Shown here in pieces: positions 18,274 through 25,936 of a stretch of 64,000 bases of DNA (within the stretch, counting starts at the first letter, position 1; each line of letters starts with the position of its first letter). The DNA is from Methylobacterium nonmethylotrophicum (GTDB lineage Bacteria > Pseudomonadota > Alphaproteobacteria > Rhizobiales > Beijerinckiaceae). A model generated the notes under the pieces. That model was not told where the DNA came from, made no database searches, and saw only the letters and a list, made by a program, of their open reading frames with translations. The stretch covers positions 176,408 to 240,407 of the forward strand of contig NZ_SRLB01000013.1 in NCBI RefSeq assembly GCF_004745635.1, read 5' to 3'. A program made the translations under genes and the position numbers.

Positions 18274-19368
18274 TTAGCGGCTCGCGGCGCTCGCCTGCGC
18301 GGCGATCGGCGCGCGATCGAAATCGTTGCAGGGCTCGAAGAAGGTGTTGGTTATGGCGGCGCTCCCGCTCGTGGTGCCCTTCAGGTCGCCGAGCCTCGCG
18401 AAGGTCGCGGCCGAGAAGTCCCATCTCGCTGGATCGAGCCTACCGGTCCTGGCTTCGAGATCGACGCCCTTCTCGGCGTAGCTGAGCCATGTCTTCAGGA
18501 CCTGCACGCCTTCGGCGACCGCGGTCGCCTCGTCCTTGTCGGCCGGTCGCACGGTCGGGAATTCCTTGTAGAAGATCCTGACGGCCGCCTCCGGGTTCAG
18601 CCGGGTGAAGTACAGCCCCTTGTTGAAGGCCCGGCAGAAGCCGGCAACGACCCCGGGATGGCTCGCTGCATAGGCTTCGGTCGTCACCATCGCCATTCCG
18701 GCGAGTTCGTCCTGGATCGGCAGCTCGATGTGGTCGAGACGCAGGCCCTGGTTCGCGAGCATGCCGAAGACGGCGTCCCACAGCATGACGGCGTCGACGG
18801 CTCCGCTGCGCAGAGCCGTCGCGATTTGGGGGCCGCCCCCGACGCTGATGCTCCGGAACGTCGGAGCGATGCCGATCCTGCGCAGCGACTCGGCCAGGAT
18901 CTTGGCGGTTCCCGACCCGGCCGACACGAAGCCGACCGCCTTGCCGGACAGGTCGGCCAGCGATGTGATGGGGGAGCCGGGCAGGAGGCCGACCGAGTAG
19001 CCGTTGTGCTGCTTCAGGGACGAGAAGGCGAGCGGCGTCGCGCCCTGCTCGCGCATGCTCAGCATCCCCTCCGCCACGATCGTGGCGAACTCGGCCCGGC
19101 CGGATTGCAGGAACTGGCCGGCAGCGACCCCGTTGGAGGCGCTCGTCATCTCGACGTCGAGCCCCTCGGCCCTGAAGTAGCCGAGGGCCTTCGGTACCGC
19201 GTAGAGGAAGACCTCCTCGCCGATCGCGACGTTGGGATGGGCCTGCACGAAGCGGACCTTGGTCACGGGCTGCGCGGTCGCGGCCGATGCCGCGATAACG
19301 AACGCCGCGACCCAGAACTGAGCCAGTCTCATGGGAAACCCGATCATGGCGGAGACAACAGGACGCAT
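18274..19368 (-). CDS. ABC transporter substrate-binding protein (TauA/SsuA/NMT1-like)
   Basis: 364 residues with a signal peptide (hydrophobic stretch about residues 16-32 before QPVTKVRF). The periplasmic domain matches the NMT1/nitrate-sulfonate-bicarbonate class: KALGYFRAEGLDVEM, LADLSGKAVGFVSAGSGT, RSGAVDAVMLWDAVF. The ATG overlaps the stop of the permease gene as TGATG, which supports this start, although Met13 just before the hydrophobic segment could also be used. It is the third gene of an ATPase-permease-binding-protein operon. Substrates in this class include taurine, aliphatic sulfonates, nitrate and pyrimidine precursors; sequence alone does not choose. Confidence 0.9.
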   Translation of the reverse strand: MRPVVSAMIGFPMRLAQFWVAAFVIAASAATAQPVTKVRFVQAHPNVAIGEEVFLYAVPKALGYFRAEGLDVEMTSASNGVAAGQFLQSGRAEFATIVAEGMLSMREQGATPLAFSSLKQHNGYSVGLLPGSPITSLADLSGKAVGFVSAGSGTAKILAESLRRIGIAPTFRSISVGGGPQIATALRSGAVDAVMLWDAVFGMLANQGLRLDHIELPIQDELAGMAMVTTEAYAASHPGVVAGFCRAFNKGLYFTRLNPEAAVRIFYKEFPTVRPADKDEATAVAEGVQVLKTWLSYAEKGVDLEARTGRLDPARWDFSAATFARLGDLKGTTSGSAAITNTFFEPCNDFDRAPIAAQASAASR

Positions 19369-20219
19369 CAGCCGAAATTCTTCCGCCGACGGGCCCAGAA
19401 GCAGAAATGTCGCTCGAGGTGCATCATCAGGACGTTTAGCCCGTAGCCGACCGCTCCCAGCACCACGAGAACCGCGAACACGCCGGTGACCTGCATGGTG
19501 TTGTTGTACTGGAGCAGCAGCATGCCGAGCCCCGCCGTCGCGCCGACGAACTCACCGACGATCGCGCCGAGAACCGCCAGGATCGTCGCCATGTGCAGAC
19601 CGGCGAAGAGGAACGGCAATGCCGACGGGAGGACGACCTTGTGGAAGATCTGGGCTCCGGTCGCGTTGCAGGAGCGTGCCAGCTCGATCAGGTCTGGATC
19701 GACGGAATGGTAGCCGGCCATCGCGTTCACCAGCATCGGGAAGAACACCAGGATCGCCGCCATCACCGCTTTCGCCTCGATGCCGAACCCGAACCACACC
19801 ACCAGCAGGGGCGCGACGGCGATCTTGGGCAGAGCGTTGAAGGCCTGGATGTAAGGATAGAGCACACGCTCCGCAGCCGACCAGTGGGCCAGCGCCATAC
19901 CGACGACGACGCCGGCCACGGACCCGACGACGAACCCGATCGCCGCTTCCGCGAGCGTGACTCCCAGATGGTAGGCGAGGCTCGCCGGGCTCGTCAGCGG
20001 CTCCGAGAACCCGGCCACGAGCCATCGGGCGACGGCGAGCGGCGACGGCACCATGAACTCGGGCACCCCGAAGGCTCGGGTGCCGCCTTCCCAGCTGGCG
20101 AGCAGGACGAGGAGAAGCGCCAGGGACAGGACCTGATGGCGTGCCGGCACAAGCCCGAACCGCCCCGTCCGCATCTCGCTAGCGCCGCGCATCTTCCGGG
20201 CCGGACTCGGAACGCTCAT
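19368..20219 (-). CDS. ABC transporter permease (TauC/SsuC-like)
   Basis: 283 residues. Six membrane helices and the BPD_transp_1 EAA-type loop (LARSCNATGAQIFHKVVLPSA, where the ATPase docks) are visible. VVWFGFGIEAKAVMAAILVFFP is characteristic of the nitrate/sulfonate/taurine permeases. The start overlaps the end of the ATPase gene by four bases, and its stop overlaps the start of the binding-protein gene. The three genes are therefore one coupled unit for import across the inner membrane. Confidence 0.92.
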   Translation of the reverse strand: MSVPSPARKMRGASEMRTGRFGLVPARHQVLSLALLLVLLASWEGGTRAFGVPEFMVPSPLAVARWLVAGFSEPLTSPASLAYHLGVTLAEAAIGFVVGSVAGVVVGMALAHWSAAERVLYPYIQAFNALPKIAVAPLLVVWFGFGIEAKAVMAAILVFFPMLVNAMAGYHSVDPDLIELARSCNATGAQIFHKVVLPSALPFLFAGLHMATILAVLGAIVGEFVGATAGLGMLLLQYNNTMQVTGVFAVLVVLGAVGYGLNVLMMHLERHFCFWARRRKNFG

Positions 20220-21157
20220 CGGGACATGCCCGAAACGAGATCCTTCTTGATGTCGAGATCTCTCCCGATGTCGAGATGCTCGCGGATCAGCCCGGCATGG
20301 GCGGCGAATGCCGCCGAGCCCATCATCGACAGCGTGCGCGGCCTCGCCAGATCGATGGCGACGACCCGAGCGATGCGGCCGGGTTGCGGCGTCATCACGA
20401 GGACCCGATCGGACAGGAACACCGCCTCGCCGATCGAGTGCGTGACGAAGACGACGGTCTTGCGTTGCGCGTCCCAGATCCTGAGGGTCTCGACGTTCAT
20501 CCGCTCGCGCGTGAGGGCATCGAGCGCGCCGAACGGCTCATCCATCAGGAGGAGCGTGGGGTCCTGCACCAGCGCCCGCACGATCGCGGCGCGCTGCTGC
20601 ATCCCGCCGGACAATTCGTGCGGGTAGCGGCTCTCGACGCCGCCCAGGCCGACGAGGTCGAGAAGCGACGAGGCGCGATCGCGGATGTGGCTCGGCGGGA
20701 CCCCGCGGATCTCGGCCGGGAACAGCACGTTCTGCAGGATCGTTCGCCACGGCAGGAGCAGCGGACGCTGGAACACGACGCCGATCTCCGGGCTCGGCCC
20801 GGTGACCGTGCGGCCCGCGAGATGCAGGGTACCCGCCGTGCTCGGAAGCAATCCCGCCATGATCTTCAACAGCGTGGACTTTCCGCAGCCGGACGGCCCG
20901 ACGATCGAGACGAACTCGCCGTCCCGCACCGTGAACGACGCGTCCGAGAGGGCGTGGACGCTCCTATGCTCCAGGGTCTCGTAGGTCTTGCCGAGGCCGC
21001 GTGCCTCGATCAGCGGAGCCGGCTCAACCCCGCGAGCGGCGGCGCTCACGAGCGGGTCCGGGCCGGCCGGGCAAGATCGTCGGGTCGGACGATGCTGCAC
21101 GAACCCGTCCGACGCGTTCTCATCTGAAAAGACCTGATCCTTGAGCGAGGCTGGCAC
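20216..21157 (-). CDS. ABC transporter ATPase (TauB/SsuB-like)
   Basis: 313 residues from a GTG at 21157. The ATPase core starts near residue 50; Walker A is GPSGCGKST, the signature LSGGMQQR, Walker B LLLMDEP, and the switch His is in VTHSIGEA. The first ~45 residues are poorly conserved, so an internal start is possible. The gap to the upstream HlyD gene is only 24 bases, so this importer may be read from the same transcript as the aromatic-acid-type exporter and the bd oxidase genes. This junction is unusual and could be fortuitous. Confidence 0.9.
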   Translation of the reverse strand: MPASLKDQVFSDENASDGFVQHRPTRRSCPAGPDPLVSAAARGVEPAPLIEARGLGKTYETLEHRSVHALSDASFTVRDGEFVSIVGPSGCGKSTLLKIMAGLLPSTAGTLHLAGRTVTGPSPEIGVVFQRPLLLPWRTILQNVLFPAEIRGVPPSHIRDRASSLLDLVGLGGVESRYPHELSGGMQQRAAIVRALVQDPTLLLMDEPFGALDALTRERMNVETLRIWDAQRKTVVFVTHSIGEAVFLSDRVLVMTPQPGRIARVVAIDLARPRTLSMMGSAAFAAHAGLIREHLDIGRDLDIKKDLVSGMSR

Positions 21158-21181
21158 TGTCGACTCGCTCTTCGGGTCCGG

Positions 21182-22147
21182 TCAAGACCCGGCCGCGCTG
21201 CCCCCCATCCCGACGCTGCGGTTCGGGGGCTCGACCCGCACGGTCGCCGTCATGCCCGCCGCAACGTCGAGGCCCGCCGGCCAGGCATCGACGTCGATGC
21301 GCACCGGAATGCGCTGGGCGAGCCGGACCCAGGTGAAGACCGGGTTCACCGCCGGCAGGCCGGCCACGCCCGGAGCGGCGTTCGGATCGGTGATGCCGCG
21401 CCCCAGGCTGCCCACCCGCCCCTTGAGCGGCGTGCCGGGATAGCCGAGCAGCGTCACCGTGGCGGGATCGCCCGCCCGCACACGCTCGAGCTGCGTCTCC
21501 TCGAAATAGGCCGTGACCCAGAAGCTGTCGGCGTCGATCAGCGTCATGGCGGCCTGCCCGGTCGAGGCGTAGGTGCCCGCCTGCAGCAGCAGGTTCGTGA
21601 CATAGCCGTTGACGGGCGAGCGAACCTGGACGCGCTCGAGGTTGAGCCGCGCCTTGGCCAGGTCGGCGACGGTGCCGTCATAGGTCGCCTTCAAGGCATC
21701 GGCGTTGCTCTGGTACGTCTCCTTCTCCTCGGTCGTGACGGCAAGGTCACTCAACTGGTTTCGCCGCGTCGCCTCGGCCACGCTGTTGCGCCATTGCGCC
21801 CGGGCGCGCTGCACGGCGGCCTCGGCCTGCTGCACGGCGATGACGTAATCCCGGTCGTCGATCCGGAACAGGATGTCGCCCTTCCGGACGGCCTGGTTGT
21901 CGGACACGAGCACGGCCGTGACCCGCCCGGAGATCTCCGGCGCGACCTGCGCCGTATAGGCGCGGACGGTCCCGTCCCGGGTCCACGGCGTGTGGACGTA
22001 GTAGTCCCAGGCGAGCACCGCGAGGAGCGCGGCGGCGGCAATCGTCGCAAGGGCGGCGAACGTCCCGAACGCAGAGGGCGGTGCGGGCGTGGTTGCCGCC
22101 GCCGGCGCCTCGTGCCCGGCCGGTGCCACGCGAAGCGAAGACGACAT
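21182..22147 (-). CDS. HlyD/EmrA-family membrane fusion protein
   Basis: 321 residues from the ATG at 22147, which overlaps the DUF1656 stop as TGATG. It has one N-terminal helix (about residues 27-47), then a lipoyl-like half motif (VAPEISGRVTAVLVSDNQAV), a coiled hairpin (QAEAAVQRARAQWRN onwards) and the second lipoyl half (VRSPVNGYVTNLLLQAG), followed by a beta-barrel. It matches the AaeA/EmrA group that pairs with FUSC-type inner-membrane proteins to export aromatic or hydrophobic acids. Gene order FUSC, DUF1656, HlyD is the classical arrangement. Confidence 0.92.
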   Translation of the reverse strand: MSSSLRVAPAGHEAPAAATTPAPPSAFGTFAALATIAAAALLAVLAWDYYVHTPWTRDGTVRAYTAQVAPEISGRVTAVLVSDNQAVRKGDILFRIDDRDYVIAVQQAEAAVQRARAQWRNSVAEATRRNQLSDLAVTTEEKETYQSNADALKATYDGTVADLAKARLNLERVQVRSPVNGYVTNLLLQAGTYASTGQAAMTLIDADSFWVTAYFEETQLERVRAGDPATVTLLGYPGTPLKGRVGSLGRGITDPNAAPGVAGLPAVNPVFTWVRLAQRIPVRIDVDAWPAGLDVAAGMTATVRVEPPNRSVGMGGSAAGS

Positions 22148-22389
22148 CACACTCTCCCGAGACAGAGGACGAAGGCGGACAGGGTTCCGACGACCAGCGA
22201 CAGTTCGAGCGTCGCCGATCGCGTCCAGACGGCGCGGCCCGACAGGCGGCGGAGGGCCGCGAGGAGGATTGCGGTCGCGGCGGCGGCGAGCGGCAGGCAC
22301 AGGGCGAAGGGCGCGATCAGCACGCCCATCACGGAGATCTCGCGAAGAGGCAGAATCGAGGGCGGCAGGAGCATGAGGGGCGAGATCAC
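22147..22389 (-). CDS. DUF1656 (AaeX-like) small membrane protein
   Basis: 80 residues from the GTG at 22389, chosen because it overlaps the FUSC stop as GTGA. A longer reading from an ATG at 22416 would lie inside the FUSC gene. The protein has two hydrophobic helices and the LREISVMGVLIAPFALC segment typical of DUF1656. These proteins accompany AaeA/AaeB-type efflux systems; their exact role is unknown. Confidence 0.88.
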   Translation of the reverse strand: MISPLMLLPPSILPLREISVMGVLIAPFALCLPLAAAATAILLAALRRLSGRAVWTRSATLELSLVVGTLSAFVLCLGRV

Positions 22390-23462
22390 GGGTGCCTCCA
22401 CAGGTGCCGGGGCCACAGATAGCGATAGGCCGCGACCACGAGCGCGACGCCGGCGACCACCGCGACGGCCTCATTCAGGGAGGCGCCGAGGTCGTACTGC
22501 ATCGGGTTCTGCGGCGCGGCGGCGAGCAGGAACGAGACGTTGAAGCCGAGTGCGAGCACCGCCGAGCGCCGGTCGGTGGCGCCGACTGCGCCGATCGTGA
22601 GACACGGAATGAGCGTCGCTGCGAGGAGCCCGAAGGACGGCGTGCTGGTGAGCGGGCCGAACTTGAGCGCGAGGCCCGCCGCCTGCCCGAGCGCCACGCC
22701 CCACAGGCACGGCCAGGTCCCACGCTCGACGTTCGGCAGGGTAGTGAAGTTGAGGCCGAGGCTCACGGCCAGGATGATGAAGATCGGGCCGGACGGCCAG
22801 GCCGTGACGAACCAGAGGAGCCAGGCCGACCCGACCAGCAGCACGAGCCGCGCGGCATTCGCGGCGATGACCGCGGCGGGCGGTGCAGGCGGCGGAGGCG
22901 GAGTCGCGGGTGCGGCCGCGCCATGCAGTGCCTCGGCGGCGACGCTCGCCAGGTAGGCGCAGGCGATGCCGAGCCCGATATTCGAGCCCCGCTCGAGCGC
23001 GAGGTCGAAGGCCGAGAGCGGGGCCCCCGCGGTCTCCAGCATGATCAGGCTGGCGGTGAGCCCCGCGAGCGCGGTGCCGTAGGCGCCGAAGCCCGGGAGC
23101 CGGCCGCCGATCGTCGCGGCAAGCGCCGTCCAGGCGGCGAGATAGAGACCGGCTCCGACGGAGCTCTGCGCGAAGCAGGCTGTCCCGATGAGCCCCGCGA
23201 GGAGGCCGAGGAGCGTGCCCCCGAGGCGCCAGGCGCCCTTGCGTTTCACCTCGCCCCGCGTCGGCAGAGCGATCGCCATCACGGTCCAGGCGGCCCAGCG
23301 GGGATTGTCGAGCTGGAGCCACATCGCGAGCCACAGGGCCGCGAGCGCCGCGAGCGCCGTCCGCAGCCCGAAGGCGAGCGGCCGCAGATCGCGCAGCGGG
23401 TACCGGGCGGCCGGCCGGCCCGGGAGGAGAGGTGCGGCGGCGGAGAGGTCGGGTATGGGCAT
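22386..23462 (-). CDS. FUSC-family (AaeB-like) exporter, short form
   Basis: 358 residues. Two blocks of hydrophobic helices surround a Pro/Ala-rich linker (about residues 183-196). Motifs RTALAALAALWLAMWLQLDNP and WTVMAIALPTRGEVKRKGAWR mark the first FUSC repeat. Well-known AaeB/YccS proteins are about 650-720 residues with long soluble domains, so this is a compact version. The helices of the second half (NAARLVLLVGSAWLLW onwards) suggest that both membrane repeats are kept and the cytoplasmic parts lost. It begins ten bases after cydB. Likely function: proton-driven export of aromatic or organic acids with the HlyD partner. Confidence 0.85.
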   Translation of the reverse strand: MPIPDLSAAAPLLPGRPAARYPLRDLRPLAFGLRTALAALAALWLAMWLQLDNPRWAAWTVMAIALPTRGEVKRKGAWRLGGTLLGLLAGLIGTACFAQSSVGAGLYLAAWTALAATIGGRLPGFGAYGTALAGLTASLIMLETAGAPLSAFDLALERGSNIGLGIACAYLASVAAEALHGAAAPATPPPPPAPPAAVIAANAARLVLLVGSAWLLWFVTAWPSGPIFIILAVSLGLNFTTLPNVERGTWPCLWGVALGQAAGLALKFGPLTSTPSFGLLAATLIPCLTIGAVGATDRRSAVLALGFNVSFLLAAAPQNPMQYDLGASLNEAVAVVAGVALVVAAYRYLWPRHLWRHP

Positions 23463-23472
23463 GGCGGCGGCC

Positions 23473-24465
23473 TCACTCGTACTCGGCCTCGCCCGCGACC
23501 TTGCCGCGGAAGATGAAGTAGACCGCGGCCGTGTAGGCGAGGGTGATGGGGAAGACGAAGAGGCCGGCGCCCCAGAACAGGAAGTGCAGCGAACTTTCGG
23601 GCGCCGCCGCCTCCGCGATGGTGATCGAGAACGGCACCATGTAGGGGAGGAAGGAGGCCGCGAGCGTCCCGAACGCGGCCAGGAATATGAGAGCCGCCAT
23701 CGGGAACGGGAGGCGGTCGTTGCGGACCGCGATGCCCCGGAGCAATCCGGCGAGCGCGACCGCCCCGAGGACCGGAAGGACGACGAGGGAGGGCCGCTCG
23801 AACCAGCGGCGCATCACCGGAAGGTCGATCAGCACCGCGTAGACGAAGGCGGCGGCGAGAAAGGCCAGCAGGCTAGCGAGCAGCCATGGCAGCACGCGAT
23901 AAGCGAACTCCCGCACCTCGCCCTCGCTCTTGGCAACGAGCCAGCAGGCGCCGATCAGCGCGTAGCCAAGGCACAGGCCGACACCGCAGAGGAGTGCGAA
24001 CGGGCTGAGCCAGCCCAGAGGGCCGCCGACGTAGCGGCCGTCCACGATGGGAAGCCCCTGCACGAGTGCCCCGACCATCGTGCCCTGCACGAGCGTCGCC
24101 ACCGTGGAGCCCGCGACGAAGCCGGCGTCCCAGAGGAGGCGGAAGCGGACGGTCTTGTAGCGGAACTCGAAGGCCACGCCCCGCAGGATCAGGCCGGCGA
24201 GCATCGCGATCACCGGCAGGTAGAAGGCGGAGAGCAGCGTCGCATAGACCAGCGGGAAAGCCCCGAACAAGGTCGCGCCGGCGACGACGAGCCAGGTCTC
24301 GTTGCCGTCCCAGACCGGCGAGATCGCGGCCAGCATGCGCCGGCGGGCGGGTTCGCCGGGGGCGAGCGGGAACAGCATGCCGACGCCGAGGTCGAAGCCG
24401 TCGAGCAGGACGTAGAGCAGGAGCGAGAGGGCGAGCGCGGCCGCCCAGAGGTCGACGAGGGTCAT
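23473..24465 (-). CDS. cydB: Cytochrome bd-type (cyanide-insensitive) quinol oxidase subunit II
   Basis: 330 residues from the ATG at 24465, which overlaps the cydA stop (ATGA). The longer open frame upstream runs through cydA and is not real. It begins with LLLYVLLDGFDLGVGML, the signature of CydB/CioB subunit II, followed by the WDGNETWLV motif and eight or nine membrane helices. It forms the bd-type terminal oxidase with the upstream subunit, reducing O2 to water with quinol. This oxidase needs no proton pumping and tolerates cyanide or low oxygen in related bacteria. Confidence 0.95.
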   Translation of the reverse strand: MTLVDLWAAALALSLLLYVLLDGFDLGVGMLFPLAPGEPARRRMLAAISPVWDGNETWLVVAGATLFGAFPLVYATLLSAFYLPVIAMLAGLILRGVAFEFRYKTVRFRLLWDAGFVAGSTVATLVQGTMVGALVQGLPIVDGRYVGGPLGWLSPFALLCGVGLCLGYALIGACWLVAKSEGEVREFAYRVLPWLLASLLAFLAAAFVYAVLIDLPVMRRWFERPSLVVLPVLGAVALAGLLRGIAVRNDRLPFPMAALIFLAAFGTLAASFLPYMVPFSITIAEAAAPESSLHFLFWGAGLFVFPITLAYTAAVYFIFRGKVAGEAEYE

Positions 24466-25883
24466 CGGGCCGTCTCCGTAGTCGTGCCCACTCCGGGGCT
24501 GGCACCGGGGATCGAGAGGGGACGCTTCGGATTGGTCGCTTGGCGGCCGAGATCCGGCGCCGGGATCGGCCCGGCCTTGAGCAGCCGGTAGATGTAGAGG
24601 ACGCCGAAGCTGAAGATGAGGAAGTAGACGCTGCCGAAGATGGCGAGGCTGGTCGCGACCTGGGGTGTGGTCAGGAACGGCGTCACCGCGTCGGCGGTGC
24701 GGATCTGGCCGTAGACGGTCCAGGGCTGGCGACCGACCTCCGCGGTGAACCAGCCGGTGATCGTGGCGACGAAGCCGAGCGGGAAGGAGAGGAACGTCGC
24801 CCAGAGGAGGACCCGTGCACCGACGATCCGATCGCTCAGGCTGAGCCACGAACCGATCCAGGCGATCGCCAGCATGACGAGGCCGCAGCCGACCATGACC
24901 CGGAAGGCCAGGAACGGAATCAGCACGGGCGGCCGGTCCTCCGGCTTGAAGCTTGTCAGCCCGACCTCCTTCGACGTCAGGCTCATCGAGCCGATAAGAC
25001 TCCCGAGATAAGGGACTGCGACCTGAAAGCGGTTGGACTCGGTCCGCTCGTCCGGCCAGGCGATGAGCACTTCCGAGGCGGGCTGCTCATCGTGCCAGCG
25101 GCCCTCGATGGCGGCGAACTTCGCCGGCTGCAGGTCGTGGACGTAGTCGCCGACGAGGTGGCCGAAGCCGATCTGGATCGGAACGAGGATGGCGGCGAGC
25201 CGCAGCGCCATGGTGAGCATGGCCCTCCCCTCCTGCACCGCGTGGCGCCGCAGCATGTACCAGGCGCCCGTGGCGGCGATGCAGAACGCCGAGGTGACGA
25301 AGGCCGCCAGCACCATGTGCGGGAAGCGGACCCACACGACGCGGTTGAAGATGATGGCGGACCAGTCGGTCGGCACGAACACCCCGTCCGGTGTCTGCGT
25401 GAACCCGTTCGGGACCTGCATCCACGAATTGTTCACCATGATCCAGAACGAGGACAGGCAGGTGCCGAGAGCCACCATCAGGCAGGCGAGGAAGTAGACG
25501 GCGCGTGGCACCCGCTCGCGCCCGAACATCAGCACCCCGAAGAACGCGGCCTCGAGCGCGAAGGCGGTGAAGCTCTCGTAGCCGAGCAGCGGGCCCTGGA
25601 TCGGCCCGGTGCGCCGCGACAGCTCGCTCCAGTTCGTGCCGAACTGGAACGCCATGACGATTCCCGACACCACGCCGAGGCTGAAGGCGACGGCGAAGAT
25701 CTTGAGCCAGAAATCCGAGAGCCGCCGGTAGATCGGGCGGCCGGTCACGATCCCGCAGCCTTCGAGAAAGGTGAGCCAAGCGGCGAGCCCGACGGTGAAG
25801 GCGGGGAAGATGATGTGGAAGGTGATGGTGAACGCAAACTGGATCCGCGACAGGATCAGGGGCGTCAGGTCCATGGCGGGCAT
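24462..25883 (-). CDS. cydA: Cytochrome bd-type (cyanide-insensitive) quinol oxidase subunit I
   Basis: 473 residues; Met4 (25874) is an equally likely start because most homologues begin MDL. The N-terminal SRIQFAFTITFHIIFPAF carries the axial His for the high-spin haem. GYESFTAFALEAAFFGVLMFG, the HMVLAAF segment (haem b558 ligand region) and GWFTAEVGRQPW are all characteristic. The periplasmic Q-loop is short, as in the CioA (cyanide-insensitive) branch. Subunit II follows with a four-base overlap. A pyruvate:quinone oxidoreductase gene ends 53 bases upstream and could feed electrons to this oxidase through the quinone pool. Confidence 0.95.
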   Translation of the reverse strand: MPAMDLTPLILSRIQFAFTITFHIIFPAFTVGLAAWLTFLEGCGIVTGRPIYRRLSDFWLKIFAVAFSLGVVSGIVMAFQFGTNWSELSRRTGPIQGPLLGYESFTAFALEAAFFGVLMFGRERVPRAVYFLACLMVALGTCLSSFWIMVNNSWMQVPNGFTQTPDGVFVPTDWSAIIFNRVVWVRFPHMVLAAFVTSAFCIAATGAWYMLRRHAVQEGRAMLTMALRLAAILVPIQIGFGHLVGDYVHDLQPAKFAAIEGRWHDEQPASEVLIAWPDERTESNRFQVAVPYLGSLIGSMSLTSKEVGLTSFKPEDRPPVLIPFLAFRVMVGCGLVMLAIAWIGSWLSLSDRIVGARVLLWATFLSFPLGFVATITGWFTAEVGRQPWTVYGQIRTADAVTPFLTTPQVATSLAIFGSVYFLIFSFGVLYIYRLLKAGPIPAPDLGRQATNPKRPLSIPGASPGVGTTTETAR

Positions 25884-25936
25884 CCCCGTGCGGCGGGAGG
25901 GGCGTCCCGCGACGCGGGACGCGGGCGAGCGCGGCT

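Noticed and set aside
18020..18424. N-terminal extension of the winged-helix regulator
   Set aside because: It would overlap the end of the binding-protein gene and is Arg-rich without similarity; the GTG near 18019 is a better start.
22148..22474. Longer HlyD protein starting at 22474
   Set aside because: The extension covers DUF1656 and part of FUSC in another frame; ATG 22147 overlaps the DUF1656 stop as expected.
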